Assembly: GCF_036010325.1 (NCBI RefSeq)
Contig: NZ_CP108549.1
Location: 1,736,001-1,800,000 of the forward strand
DNA: 64,000 nt
From: Streptomyces sp. NBC_01210
Lineage (GTDB): Bacteria > Actinomycetota > Actinomycetes > Streptomycetales > Streptomycetaceae
Reading direction: 5' to 3'
Part shown: one piece after another, positions 17,517-25,897 of the stretch
Layout of the letters: the number at the start of each line of letters is the position of its first letter
How positions within the stretch are numbered: the stretch's first letter is position 1
The notes under the pieces: model-generated
What the model saw: only the letters and a program-made list of their open reading frames with translations
Told to the model about the DNA's origin: nothing
Databases searched by the model: none
Made by a program: the position numbers and the translations under genes

Positions 17517-18877
17517 AGACGTTCGAAGGAGCGGCGGAGCTCCCAGTCGGTCACCGCGGCGTCGAACGCTTCCAGCTCGACCCGCGCCATGTTGCGGTAG
17601 TGCGCGACGACTTCGTCGCCGAAGGCAGCCTTGGCGATGGGGCTGTTCTCCCAGAGCTCGGCGGCTTCGCGCAGCGTGGTGGGGACCTGCGCGTATCCGG
17701 CGGTGTACGCGTTGCCCGTGCACTCCTCGGGCAGTTCCAGCTTCTGCTCGATTCCGTACAGACCGGCGGCGACCAGGCCCGCGACGGCCAGGTGCGGGTT
17801 GACGTCGCCGCCCGGCAGCCGGTTCTCGAAGCGCATCGAGCGGCCGTGGCCGACGACGCGGAGCGCGCAGGTGCGGTTGTCGTAACCCCAGGCGACGGCG
17901 GTCGGCGCGAAGGAGCCGGGCTGGAAGCGCTTGTACGAGTTGATGTTGGGCGCGTACAGCAGCGAGAAGTCACGCAGCGCGGCCAGCTGCCCGGCCAGGA
18001 AGTGCCGCATGACCTGCGACATTCCGCCGGGTCCGTCGCCGGCCATGACGTTTGTGCCGTGCTCGTCCTGGAGCGAGAGGTGGATATGACAGGAGTTGCC
18101 CTCGCGCTCGTTGTACTTGGCCATGAAGGTGAGCGAGACACCTTCCTGGGAGGCGATCTCCTTCGCGCCGGTCTTGTAGACGGCGTGCTGGTCGCAGGTG
18201 ACCACCGCCTCGTCGTACTTGAAGGCGATCTCGTGCTGGCCGGGGTTGCACTCGCCCTTGGCGGACTCGACGGTCAGGCCGGCCGCGGCCATCTCGTTGC
18301 GGATCCTGCGCAGCAGCGGTTCGATACGGCCGGTGCCGAGAACCGAGTAGTCGATGTTGTACTGGTTGGCCGGAATGAGGTCGCGGTAGTTGCGGTCCCA
18401 GGCCTCCTCGTACGTGTCCCTGAAGACGATGAACTCGAGCTCGGTGCCGACGTGTGCGGTGAAGCCGTGCTCGGCGAGGCGGTCCAGCTGGCGGCGCAGC
18501 ACCTGGCGGGGTGCGGCAACGACGGGTGAGCCGTCGTTCCAGGCGAGGTCGGCGACAAGCAGTGCCGTGCCCTCGTTCCAGGGGATGCGGCGCAGTGTGG
18601 TGAGGTCGGGGTGCATGGCGAAGTCGCCGTAGCCGCGCTCCCAGGAGGACATCTCGTATCCGTCGACGGTGTTCATCTCGGTGTCGACGGCGAGAAGGTA
18701 GTTGCAGCCCTCGGTGCCGTGTTCCAGGACCTCGTCGAGGAAGAAAGGTGCGGCGAACCGCTTGCCCTGGAGCCGCCCTTGCATATCGGGGAAGGCCAGG
18801 ACGACTGTGTCGATCTCACCGCTCGCGACGAGGGCACGAAGCTCCTCGACCCCGAGCGGGGCTTTGCGGTCTGCCAC
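17513..18877 (-). CDS. glnA4: Glutamine synthetase-like gamma-glutamylamide ligase (GlnA4 type)
   Basis: 454-aa member of the glutamine synthetase superfamily, ATP-dependent, joining glutamate to an amine. Visible GS elements: ELEFIVF metal ligands, GECNPGQHEIAFKYDEA, SCHIHLSL, NSYKRFQPGSFAPTAVAWG, and GHGRSMRFENRLPGGDVNPHLA. The sequence and neighbourhood match S. coelicolor GlnA4 (SCO1613), described as a gamma-glutamylethanolamide synthetase and not a true glutamine synthetase. It is first in a leftward operon with the aldehyde dehydrogenase and SDR, and divergent from a FadR/GntR regulator matching EpuRII. Substrate assignment rests on that orthology. Confidence 0.9.
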   Translation of the reverse strand: MADRKAPLGVEELRALVASGEIDTVVLAFPDMQGRLQGKRFAAPFFLDEVLEHGTEGCNYLLAVDTEMNTVDGYEMSSWERGYGDFAMHPDLTTLRRIPWNEGTALLVADLAWNDGSPVVAAPRQVLRRQLDRLAEHGFTAHVGTELEFIVFRDTYEEAWDRNYRDLIPANQYNIDYSVLGTGRIEPLLRRIRNEMAAAGLTVESAKGECNPGQHEIAFKYDEAVVTCDQHAVYKTGAKEIASQEGVSLTFMAKYNEREGNSCHIHLSLQDEHGTNVMAGDGPGGMSQVMRHFLAGQLAALRDFSLLYAPNINSYKRFQPGSFAPTAVAWGYDNRTCALRVVGHGRSMRFENRLPGGDVNPHLAVAGLVAAGLYGIEQKLELPEECTGNAYTAGYAQVPTTLREAAELWENSPIAKAAFGDEVVAHYRNMARVELEAFDAAVTDWELRRSFERL

Positions 18878-18912
18878 GGGATACGCCTCCTTGGGTCAGC
18901 CGGAAGCCTTAA

Positions 18913-18921
18913 GGTATTACC
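18913..18921. promoter_or_regulatory. Candidate FadR/GntR operator between glnA4 and its regulator
   Basis: GGTATTACC is a perfect GGT-N3-ACC palindrome in the 77-bp divergent intergenic region, matching the general FadR-subfamily pattern (GT-N-AC). It is the best binding candidate for the divergent regulator and could control both directions. Confidence 0.45.
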
Positions 18922-18954
18922 GAAGACCATTGTCTGGGAAGAGGAAACGGCGAC

Positions 18955-19683
18955 GTGGTGAAGATGAATGAACCGGCCGACCGGCTGACACCCGTACTGC
19001 GCCCCGTGCGCGCGGGCAACGGCTTCGAAGAAGCGCTGGAACAGATTCTTCAGCTGCTGCGGCTCGGCCTGGTCCCCGGCGGGGAGCGGCTGCCCGCGGA
19101 GCGCGAGCTCTCGGAACGGATGGGGATCAGCCGGGTCACGCTGCGCGAAGTGCTGAAGGTCCTCACCGACCAGGGCCTGGTGGAGAGCCGGCGCGGCCGG
19201 TACGGCGGAACGTTCGTGCTGCAGCGCCCCGACAGCCACGGCGAGGACGAGCTGCGGCGGCGCGTGGCGGGGGTGGACGTCGAGGACACGCTGCGTTTCC
19301 GGGAGGTTCTCGAGGTAGGAGCGGCCGGTCTCTGCGCCGCGCACGGCCTGACCGAGGAGGGCGCGGACCAGCTGCGTACGGCACTGGCCGCGACGCACGA
19401 CGCACCGCTCGCCGAGTACCGCAGGCAGGACACACTGCTGCATCTCACCCTCGCCGAGCTCTCCGGCTCCCCCACGCTGACCGCGCAGTACGCCGCGGTG
19501 CGGGCGACGCTGAACGAGCTGCTGGACTGCATTCCACTGCTCGTACGGAACCTCGAGCACTCGCAGCATCAGCACACCGCACTGGTCGAGGCGGTGCTGG
19601 ACGCGGATGCGGACGCGGCCCGCGAGGTGATGCGGGAGCACTGCGAGGGGACGGCGGCGCTGCTGCGCGGCTTCCTTCCCTGA
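18955..19683 (+). CDS. FadR-subfamily GntR transcriptional regulator (EpuRII-like)
   Basis: 242 aa. The winged helix at about residues 25-85 contains LPAERELSERMGISRVTLREVLKVLTDQGLVESRRGRYGGTFV, the GntR hallmark. An all-alpha FCD effector domain follows (FREVLEVGAAGLCAAHGLTEEGADQL), with HLTLAELSGSP and HTALVEAVLDADADAAREVMREH, whose His residues usually bind a metal. It faces the GlnA4-like ligase and precedes the permease in the same direction, so it probably controls both. Two in-frame GTGs and a nearby ATG could start it; the first has a GAGGA site 9 nt before it. In S. coelicolor the counterpart is EpuRII (SCO1614). Confidence 0.9.
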   Translation: MVKMNEPADRLTPVLRPVRAGNGFEEALEQILQLLRLGLVPGGERLPAERELSERMGISRVTLREVLKVLTDQGLVESRRGRYGGTFVLQRPDSHGEDELRRRVAGVDVEDTLRFREVLEVGAAGLCAAHGLTEEGADQLRTALAATHDAPLAEYRRQDTLLHLTLAELSGSPTLTAQYAAVRATLNELLDCIPLLVRNLEHSQHQHTALVEAVLDADADAAREVMREHCEGTAALLRGFLP

Positions 19684-19782
19684 CCTTCCTGACCTTCGCT
19701 GCCCCTTCCCATGACCCTGCGCGTCAACCGATCCGTAACCTCGGCTTTACGCGCGGGGCTTGCGCATCCGCGATGGCTAGCG

Positions 19783-19806
19783 CAAAGGTGTGCCCACAAA
19801 CCTTTG
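19783..19806. promoter_or_regulatory. Inverted repeat upstream of the permease
   Basis: CAAAGGT (19783-19789), 10-bp spacer, ACCTTTG (19800-19806), ending 20 bp before the permease start. It could be an operator for the adjacent GntR regulator, but differs from the GGT-N3-ACC site. Confidence 0.35.
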
Positions 19807-19826
19807 ACCTCAGCCAGGAGCGACTC

Positions 19827-21272
19827 ATGGCCGAAGACACCACCACGCGCGCGCCATCACCGGCCGACGACGCCTACCTCAACCGCCGCACGCTGCGCAG
19901 GGGCAGCGCCGGCTGGCTTCTGCTCACCGGCCTCGGCGTCGCCTACGTCGTCTCCGGCGACTTCTCCGGCTGGAACATCGGCCTGTCCAAGGGCGGCTTC
20001 GGCGGACTCGCGATAGCCACGCTGCTGATGGGCGTAATGTACGCCTGCCTGGTCTTCGCGCTCGCCGAACTCTCCGCGATCCTGCCGACAGCGGGCGGCG
20101 GCTACGGCTTCGCCCGACGCGCGCTCGGGACCTGGGGCGGGTTCCTGACCGGTACCGCGATCCTCATCGAGTACATCCTCGCGCCCGCCGCGATCTCCAT
20201 CTTCATCGGCGACTACGTCGAATCGCTCGACCTCTTCGGCCTGGAGTCCGGCTGGCCGGTCTATCTCGCCTGCTTCGCGATCTTCATCGGCATCCATCTG
20301 TGGGGTGTCGGCGAGGCGCTGCGCTTCAGCCTGGTGGTGACGGCGATCGCGGTCGCGGCACTGCTGATCTTCGCGGTCGGCGCGTTCACCGACTTCAGCG
20401 CGGGCGGGCTCGACGACATCCCCGTGGACAAGAACGCGCTCGGCTCGGGCTCCTGGCTGCCGTTCGGGCTGCTGGGCATCTGGTCGGCGTTCCCGTTCGG
20501 CATGTGGTTCTTCCTCGGCGTCGAGGGCGTACCGCTGGCGGCGGAGGAGGCGAAGGACCCGGTGCGCTCCATGCCGCGGGCGCTCTCGATCTCCATGGGC
20601 ATCCTGGTGCTGCTGGCTGTGCTGACCTTCTTCGCCTCGACCGGCGCACGCGGCTCGAACGCCATCCAGGAGGCCGGAAACCCGCTGGTGGTGGCGTTGC
20701 AGGGAGACGGCGACCCGACCGCGCTGAGCCGCTTCGTCAACTACGCGGGCCTGGCGGGCCTGGTCGCGTCCTTCTTCTCCCTCATCTACGCGGGCTCGCG
20801 CCAGCTCTTCGCGCTCTCGCGGGCCGGCTATCTGCCGCGCTTCCTCTCACTGACCAGCCGCCGGAAGTCGCCGTATCTCGGACTGCTGATCCCGGGAGCG
20901 ATCGGCTTCGCGCTGGCGGCGGGTACGGGCAACGGGGCGCGGATGCTGAACATCGCGGTCTTCGGCGCGACGATCTCGTACGCGCTCATGGCTCTCTCGC
21001 ACATTGTGCTGCGGCGCCGCGAGCCCGGACTCAACCGCCCGTACCGCACGCCCGGCGGCATTCTCACCTCGTCCGTCGCCTTCGTCCTTGCGCTGTCCGC
21101 GCTGGTGGCGACGTTCCTGGTGGACAAGGACGCGGCGTTCATCGCGCTGGGCGTCTACGCCGTCGCTCTCGCCTACTTCGCGATCTACAGTCGGCACCAT
21201 CTGGTCGCGCGGGCGCCGGAGGAGGAGTTCGCGGCGCTGGCGGCGGCCGAGGCGGAACTCGAACGGGACTGA
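19827..21272 (+). CDS. APC-superfamily ethanolamine/amino acid permease
   Basis: 481-aa polytopic transporter with about 12 membrane helices, resembling bacterial ethanolamine permeases. The first helix region GWLLLTGLGVAYVVSGDFSGWNIGL carries the APC substrate loop. Also visible are FALAELSAILPTAGGGYGFARRALG and the conserved GVEGVPLAAEEAKDPVRSMPRAL after helix 6. The start is the ATG with CAGGAG 6 nt upstream, rather than an earlier in-frame ATG without a ribosome site. It is followed after about 47 bp by a gamma-glutamyl hydrolase gene. Uptake of ethanolamine or a related amine for the GlnA4 pathway is the likely role. Confidence 0.88.
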   Translation: MAEDTTTRAPSPADDAYLNRRTLRRGSAGWLLLTGLGVAYVVSGDFSGWNIGLSKGGFGGLAIATLLMGVMYACLVFALAELSAILPTAGGGYGFARRALGTWGGFLTGTAILIEYILAPAAISIFIGDYVESLDLFGLESGWPVYLACFAIFIGIHLWGVGEALRFSLVVTAIAVAALLIFAVGAFTDFSAGGLDDIPVDKNALGSGSWLPFGLLGIWSAFPFGMWFFLGVEGVPLAAEEAKDPVRSMPRALSISMGILVLLAVLTFFASTGARGSNAIQEAGNPLVVALQGDGDPTALSRFVNYAGLAGLVASFFSLIYAGSRQLFALSRAGYLPRFLSLTSRRKSPYLGLLIPGAIGFALAAGTGNGARMLNIAVFGATISYALMALSHIVLRRREPGLNRPYRTPGGILTSSVAFVLALSALVATFLVDKDAAFIALGVYAVALAYFAIYSRHHLVARAPEEEFAALAAAEAELERD

Positions 21273-21319
21273 GCCGAACTCGAACGAGCGACATTCGAAC
21301 GAAGCTGAACGGAGTCACT

Positions 21320-22003
21320 GTGTCCAAGCCGCTGATCGGCGTCACGACCTATCTGGAACCGGCCAAATGGGGCGTGTGGGAGATGCCCGCGGCGTTGCTG
21401 CCCGCCGGGTATCCGCGCCTCGTCCAGGCGGCAGGCGGCCTCGCCGCACTGCTCCCACCGGACGATCCGGCCCTGGCCGAGTCGGTCGTGTCGCGGCTGG
21501 ACGGGCTCGTCATCGCGGGCGGTGCGGATGTCGAGCCCGTACGGTACGGGGCCGAGCCCGATGCCCGCAGCGGCCCACCGGCGCGGGACCGGGACGCGTG
21601 GGAACTCGCCCTGATCCGGGCGGCGTTGGAGTCCCGCACACCGCTGCTGGGGATCTGCCGGGGCCTGCAGCTGCTGAACGTGGCGCTCGGCGGGACGCTG
21701 GTCCAGCACCTGGACGGGCATGTCGGGGGTGTGGGCGTCTTCGGCCGGCACACGGTGAAACCTGTGCCCGGGACGCGGTATGCGGAGATCGTGCCGGAGG
21801 AGTCGTCGGTCCCTACGTACCATCACCAGTCGGTGGGCCGCCTGGCGGACGCGCTGGTGGCGAGCGCGTACGCGGAGGACGGCACGGTGGAGGCGGTGGA
21901 ACTGCCGGCTGCGGGGTGGGCGTTGGGGGTGCAGTGGCATCCGGAGGCGGGCGAGGACGACCGAGTGATGTCTGCGCTGGTCGCGGCGGCGGCCGCCAAT
22001 TGA
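21320..22003 (+). CDS. Class I glutamine-amidotransferase-like gamma-glutamyl hydrolase (PuuD type)
   Basis: 227-aa hydrolase of the gamma-glutamyl-GABA hydrolase family, expected to release glutamate from a gamma-glutamylated intermediate. The nucleophile elbow GICRGLQLLN holds Cys113; the His-Glu partners are in GVQWHPEA. HHQSV is the usual second conserved loop and IAGGADVEP the oxyanion strand. It starts at GTG with GGAG 5 nt upstream. The frame is open far upstream through the permease gene, which is a shadow. It closes the cycle: ligase, oxidation, hydrolysis. Confidence 0.92.
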   Translation: MSKPLIGVTTYLEPAKWGVWEMPAALLPAGYPRLVQAAGGLAALLPPDDPALAESVVSRLDGLVIAGGADVEPVRYGAEPDARSGPPARDRDAWELALIRAALESRTPLLGICRGLQLLNVALGGTLVQHLDGHVGGVGVFGRHTVKPVPGTRYAEIVPEESSVPTYHHQSVGRLADALVASAYAEDGTVEAVELPAAGWALGVQWHPEAGEDDRVMSALVAAAAAN

Positions 22004-22040
22004 GCCCCTCCGGCGACTGAAACGCAGGGCCCGGAAACCA

Positions 22041-22107
22041 GCCCCGCCGGCGTTTGAGGCGCGGGGCCCGGGGACGGAGCCCCGGTTACGGGAAGGGGCG
22101 GGGTGGG
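22041..22107. repeat. Streptomyces intergenic repeat, copy 1
   Basis: GC-rich element with a palindromic core around CCGGGGACGGAGCCCCGG and the tail TTACGGGAAGGGGCGGGG. The same sequence recurs at 46990-47060 and, degenerate, at 41122-41165. Such elements are found dispersed between genes in streptomycetes and can fold as terminators. Confidence 0.8.
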
Positions 22108-22173
22108 GCTGTATCCGATCTGCGGCTCCGCCGCGTGGGCCCGTCGCAGGCGATCGACGCGCGGGAATCCGGC

Positions 22174-23112
22174 TCAGCCCGACGTCGGGCGTCCCCTCGT
22201 CAGCGTGAGCAGATCCCGCGCCGGCCCCGTCGGCCGATGCGACGTCGGCCAGACGGCACGCAGGTCCCGGTGAAGGTCCACATCCTCCACCGGGACGGCC
22301 GTCAGGCGGCGGGCCGTCAGTTCCTCCGTGACCGCCAGTTCGCTCAGGACCGCCGGGCCCGCACCGCTCACCGCAGCCGCTTTGACCGCCGTCGTCGACG
22401 CGAGCTCCAGGAGCGGGTCCGCGAGGCCCCCGTACTCGCTGAGCGCCGAGTCGAGGACCTGGCGGGTGCCCGAACCCCGTTCGCGGAGGATCAGCGGGGT
22501 TGCCGCCAGTTCCGCCGGCGTCAGCGGTGCCCGGCGGCGGGCCCACGGGTGGCTCGGCGCGGCCACCACGACGAGCCTGTCGTGGCCGATGGGCGTCCCG
22601 TCCAGGCCCTCCGGCACGGACAGGCCCTCCACGAAGCCCAGATCCGCCTCGCCCGCGAGCAGGCGCCGGGCCACCATCGCCGAGTTTCCGGCCATCAGCG
22701 AGACCGCAGTGCCGGGGCGCTCGGCACGGAGCGCGATCAGCCAGCCCGGCAGCAGGTACTCCGCGATGGTCATCGAAGCCGCCACCCGCAGCCGCGAATC
22801 GCGCCGCCCCCGCAGCGCCTGCGCCCCCGCGTCGAACGCTTCCGCCGCCTCCACCACCCGCCGCGCCCAGTCCGTGACGAGCGCACCGGCGTCCGTGAGC
22901 CGGGAGCCGCGCGGCGACCGGTCGACCAGGGCCACGCCCAACTGCCGTTCCATCGAGCGGATCCGGCTGCTCGCGGCCGGCTGGGTGATCCCGAGCTCGC
23001 GCGCCGCACGCCCCAGACTGCCGTGCCGGGCAACAGCGAGCAGTAGCTCCAGCGCGCCCAGATCCGGCACCCGGTGTGCGAGCGGTACCCGTCCGTCATC
23101 CTCGTCGCTCAT
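22174..23112 (-). CDS. LysR-family transcriptional regulator
   Basis: 312 aa. The N-terminal winged helix-turn-helix (LGALELLLAVARHGSLGRAARELGITQPAASSRIRSMERQLGVALVDR) is unmistakable. The co-inducer domain starts near residue 105 (SRLRVAASMTIAEYLLPGWL) and includes ADLGFVEGL and LILRERGSGTR. It is divergent from a TDT-family transporter with only 37 bp between the two starts. A palindrome CATAA-N7-TTATG overlaps its own start codon, arguing for autorepression and control of the transporter. The effector is unknown. Confidence 0.93.
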   Translation of the reverse strand: MSDEDDGRVPLAHRVPDLGALELLLAVARHGSLGRAARELGITQPAASSRIRSMERQLGVALVDRSPRGSRLTDAGALVTDWARRVVEAAEAFDAGAQALRGRRDSRLRVAASMTIAEYLLPGWLIALRAERPGTAVSLMAGNSAMVARRLLAGEADLGFVEGLSVPEGLDGTPIGHDRLVVVAAPSHPWARRRAPLTPAELAATPLILRERGSGTRQVLDSALSEYGGLADPLLELASTTAVKAAAVSGAGPAVLSELAVTEELTARRLTAVPVEDVDLHRDLRAVWPTSHRPTGPARDLLTLTRGRPTSG

Positions 23113-23134
23113 AAATCCAGCTTATGGGGCCATA
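23110..23134. promoter_or_regulatory. Two palindromes in the lysR/TDT intergenic region
   Basis: CATAA-N7-TTATG (23110-23126) covers the LysR start codon. TATGG-GG-CCATA (23123-23134) overlaps it and lies just before the ribosome site of the transporter. Both fit LysR-type binding sites of AT-rich inverted arms. Confidence 0.5.
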
Positions 23135-23149
23135 GAGGAGTGATCCCTG

Positions 23150-24310
23150 GTGGGGCCCCTCACCCCGCGTGACAGTGGAGACATGGTCACCGCCGTGCAG
23201 CCCCGCCCACGCACCGCCGTCGCACTCGCGGACGTACGGCTGCCCTCGTTCCGCCACTTCGGCCCCAACTGGTACGCGACCGTCATGGGCACCGCCATCG
23301 TCGCGAACGCCGGCGTCGCCCTCCCCGTCGATGTCCCGGGGCTGCGGACGGCCTGCGCCGCGGTCTGGGTGCTCTCCGCCGTGCTGCTGGCCCTCGTCCT
23401 GGCAGCGCGCGCCACGCACTGGATCCACCACCGCGACCAGGCCCGCGCCCACCTCGTCGACCCGGCGATCGCACCCTTCTACGGTTGCCTGTCCATGGCA
23501 CTGCTGGCCGTCGGCATCGGCACGCTGACCGTGGGCCAGGACATCATCGGCGAGCGCGCGGCCGTGGCGGCCGCAGCCGTGCTCTTCGGCGTCGGCACCC
23601 TCATCGGACTCTCCGCCGCCGCCGTCGTCCCGTACCTGATGGTCGTACGCCACCTGGTGACGCCCGGCACCGCCTCGCCCGTCTGGCTGCTCCCCGTCGT
23701 CTCCCCCATGGTCTCCGCGTCGCTCGGTCCCCTGCTGGTACCTCATCTGCCGGCCGGCCAGTGGCGGGAGGCGATGCTGCTCGGGAGCTGTGCGATGTTC
23801 GGAATCAGCCTGCTGGCCACCCTCGTCATCCTGCCGATGGTCTTCGCCCGCCTCGTGCACCACGGCCCGCTGCCGCTCGCGCTCACCCCCGCCCTCTTCC
23901 TGGTCCTCGGACCGCTCGGCCAGTCGACCACCGCCGTCAACAGGCTCGCGGACGTGGCTCCGGTCGCGATCTCGGCTCCGTACGCCACCGGTCTCGGCAC
24001 CTTCGCGGTGATCTACGGCGTCCCGGTGATGGGTTTCGCGCTGATGTGGCTGGCGCTCGCGGGCGCGACGGTGGTGCGGGCCGCGCGTGAAGGCATGCCG
24101 TTCACGATGACCTGGTGGGCCTTCACCTTCCCGGTCGGTACGTGTGTGACCGGCGCGGAGGCTCTGGCGGCCCACACCGGGCGGGCCCCGTTCGAGTGGC
24201 TCGCGGTCGGCCTGTTCGCCCTGCTCGTCACGGCGTGGGCCGTGACCGGGGTGCGTACCCTGCGCGGACTGTTCAGCGGAGCACTGCTCGCAGCACCTGG
24301 ACGGCGGTAA
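23150..24310 (+). CDS. TDT/SLAC1-family transporter (TehA/C4-dicarboxylate or sulfite-exporter type)
   Basis: 386-aa protein with about ten membrane helices. FRHFGPNWYATVMGTAIVANAG is the typical N-terminal TDT signature, and GPLGQSTTAVNRLADVA and WWAFTFPVGTCVTGAEALA match the later pore helices. The family moves small anions or acids (malate, sulfite, tellurite). The GTG at 23150 has GAGGAG 9 nt upstream; an ATG at 23183 with GGAG only 2 nt upstream is the alternative, and the first conserved residue lies after both. Controlled most likely by the divergent LysR protein. Confidence 0.88.
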   Translation: MGPLTPRDSGDMVTAVQPRPRTAVALADVRLPSFRHFGPNWYATVMGTAIVANAGVALPVDVPGLRTACAAVWVLSAVLLALVLAARATHWIHHRDQARAHLVDPAIAPFYGCLSMALLAVGIGTLTVGQDIIGERAAVAAAAVLFGVGTLIGLSAAAVVPYLMVVRHLVTPGTASPVWLLPVVSPMVSASLGPLLVPHLPAGQWREAMLLGSCAMFGISLLATLVILPMVFARLVHHGPLPLALTPALFLVLGPLGQSTTAVNRLADVAPVAISAPYATGLGTFAVIYGVPVMGFALMWLALAGATVVRAAREGMPFTMTWWAFTFPVGTCVTGAEALAAHTGRAPFEWLAVGLFALLVTAWAVTGVRTLRGLFSGALLAAPGRR

Positions 24311-24399
24311 CACCGCCGCTGATCCTCTGTGCTGGGCAGAGTCCGGCGGTGTGCAGCCGACGACATCTGACGCGCGGAGTCGTCGGCCGTACAACGCAG

Positions 24400-25122
24400 T
24401 CACATCTGCTGGGTTGCTCGTCGCAGCGACGCGCTGAGCACCGCGGGCGCCTCGGCCAGTGAGGGCCCGTACCAGGTCAGATGACGGCCGCTGACAGGCG
24501 CGGCGGGCAGCCCGGGAAAGGCCTCGGGTCCGTCGCCGGCCGCGAAGCGGTACGGCTCGTCGGGCAGGACCACCAGCTGGGCGCCGCGGTTCCGCAGTTC
24601 CTCCAACGGGATGCGCGGATAGCGCTCGGTGTGCCCCGCGTACACATTTCTGACGCCGAGCCGGGCCAGCAGATCACCGGCGAAGGTGTCGCGGCCGAGC
24701 ACCATCCACGGTCGCCGCCAGATCGGCACGACCGCCCGCCACTCCCCCAACGACGCGACCGCGGCCCACGCCGCCTCCGCCTCGTCGAGCCAGCGCGGCC
24801 GCGCCACCCCGCACCCGGCCACCAGCACCCGCTGCAGCTCGCGGAACGCCTGCTCCAGATCGCGTACCTCGGTGACGAGGACCTCGAGGCCCGCCGCCCG
24901 CAGTGTGGCCAGATCGGGCTCCCGGTTCTCCTCCTCGTTCGCGATCACGAGATCCGGGCGGAGCCGGACCACGGCCGCCACGTCCGGGTTCTTGGTGCCC
25001 CCGATCCGTACGACATCGAGGTCCGCGGGATGGCTGCACCAGTCCGTGGCCCCGACCAGCAGCCCGGGTGCGCTGACGGCCACGGCCTCGGTCAGCGAAG
25101 GCACCAGCGAGACGACACGCAC
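24400..25122 (-). CDS. BtuF-like helical-backbone metal-receptor protein
   Basis: 240-aa protein of the cobalamin/siderophore periplasmic-binding fold (class III). The starting MRVVSLVPSLTEAVAVSAPGLLVGATDWCSHPADL and RLRPDLVIANEEENREPDLATLRAAGLEV match BtuF/HutB-type proteins. It has no signal peptide or lipobox, so it is probably cytoplasmic, and there is no permease or ATPase partner adjacent and no B12 riboswitch upstream. A role in handling cobalamin or a similar ligand is an inference. It lies 11 bp downstream of the XRE-cupin gene in the same direction. Confidence 0.82.
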   Translation of the reverse strand: MRVVSLVPSLTEAVAVSAPGLLVGATDWCSHPADLDVVRIGGTKNPDVAAVVRLRPDLVIANEEENREPDLATLRAAGLEVLVTEVRDLEQAFRELQRVLVAGCGVARPRWLDEAEAAWAAVASLGEWRAVVPIWRRPWMVLGRDTFAGDLLARLGVRNVYAGHTERYPRIPLEELRNRGAQLVVLPDEPYRFAAGDGPEAFPGLPAAPVSGRHLTWYGPSLAEAPAVLSASLRRATQQM

Positions 25123-25133
25123 CGGAGCCGCCC

Positions 25134-25739
25134 TCAGCGCCGCTGGTCCGCGGACGCGTCGATGTGGTCGGAGACGGTGACGACCAGGATCCGGGTGTCG
25201 GGCGTGGTGGCGCGCCAGCGGTGCCGGACGCCGCCGGAGAGGAAGAGGGTGTCGCCGCGCGCGAGCCGGTAGGCGCGTCCTTCCGCCTCGACCTCCGCCG
25301 TACCTTCGGCGACGTACATCAGCTCGTCGTTGCGGTGCTGGAACTCGCGTCCCGCATCCTGCTCACCGGTGAATTCGAGGGCTTGCAGCTGATGCTGTCC
25401 GCGCACGAGGCGGCGGGTCGTGGCGGCGGGCGGAGTCCCGGTGTCGTCCGGGGCGCGTACGACATTGATGGTGCGGGCGGCGTCGGATGCGGCGATCAAC
25501 CGGCCGGCCGTGGTCTCCAGCGCGTCGGCGACTCGCTGGAGCGAACGCATGCTGGGGCGGGCCCGCTCGTTCTCGATCTGGCTGAGGAAGGGCACGGAGA
25601 GACCGCTGCGTTCCGCCACGGCGGCCAGCGTGAGGTCAAGGGCCCGGCGGCGCCTGCGGACGGCCGCGCCCACCCGAAGGGGTTCGGTCTCCTTCGGGTC
25701 CTTCGCGTCCTTCGCGTCCATCGCGTCCATCGCGTCCAT
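25134..25739 (-). CDS. XRE-family regulator with C-terminal cupin
   Basis: 201 aa. The helix-turn-helix spans about residues 22-80 (LDLTLAAVAERSGLSVPFLSQIENERARPSMRSLQRVADALE). The cupin barrel follows (EFQHRNDELMYVAEGTAEVEAEGRAYRLARGDTLFLSGGVRHRWRA), expected to bind a small ligand or metal. The N-terminus is built from 9-bp repeats reading Met-Asp-Ala, giving three in-frame ATGs. The first is preferred since GGGGAG lies 8 nt before it. It sits downstream of the betaine-transporter operon after a terminator and directly upstream of the BtuF-like gene. Its regulon is unknown. Confidence 0.88.
   Translation of the reverse strand: MDAMDAMDAKDAKDPKETEPLRVGAAVRRRRRALDLTLAAVAERSGLSVPFLSQIENERARPSMRSLQRVADALETTAGRLIAASDAARTINVVRAPDDTGTPPAATTRRLVRGQHQLQALEFTGEQDAGREFQHRNDELMYVAEGTAEVEAEGRAYRLARGDTLFLSGGVRHRWRATTPDTRILVVTVSDHIDASADQRR
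25689..25739. repeat. 9-bp tandem repeat at the start of the XRE-cupin gene
   Basis: About five copies of a 9-bp unit (ATGGACGCG and variants on the minus strand) form the first 15 or so codons. Units differ by one or two bases. Slippage would add or remove three residues and a start codon without changing the frame. Confidence 0.8.
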
Positions 25740-25841
25740 CAGCCGGGCTCCCCTCCCTGGTCCTGTCTCACCTTACGCAGCTTCCGACCGCCGGTGCTCA
25801 GGGAGCGGGCCGGTACCGCGGCCGACCCGGCCCGGAAAGCC

Positions 25842-25882
25842 CGAAGGGGTGGGCATCGCCGGCAGCGGGGCCCACCCCTTCG
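25842..25882 (-). terminator. Hairpin ending the betaine-transporter operon
   Basis: Perfect 13-bp arms (25842-25854 and 25870-25882, CGAAGGGGTGGGC and its complement) with a 15-nt loop, 16 bp after the stop codon. Confidence 0.75.
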
Positions 25883-25897
25883 TACAACGCTCAACCG

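Noticed and set aside
15078-17600. 840-codon plus-strand open frame
   Set aside because: Shadow of the SDR and aldehyde dehydrogenase genes; no motif and reversed codon bias.
22054-24403. Opposing long frames over the LysR and TDT genes
   Set aside because: Both are shadows; the HTH and the membrane helices identify the true frames.
25123-25133. Cobalamin riboswitch for the BtuF-like gene
   Set aside because: Only 11 bp separate it from the XRE-cupin gene, and no B12-box sequence occurs upstream of that gene.
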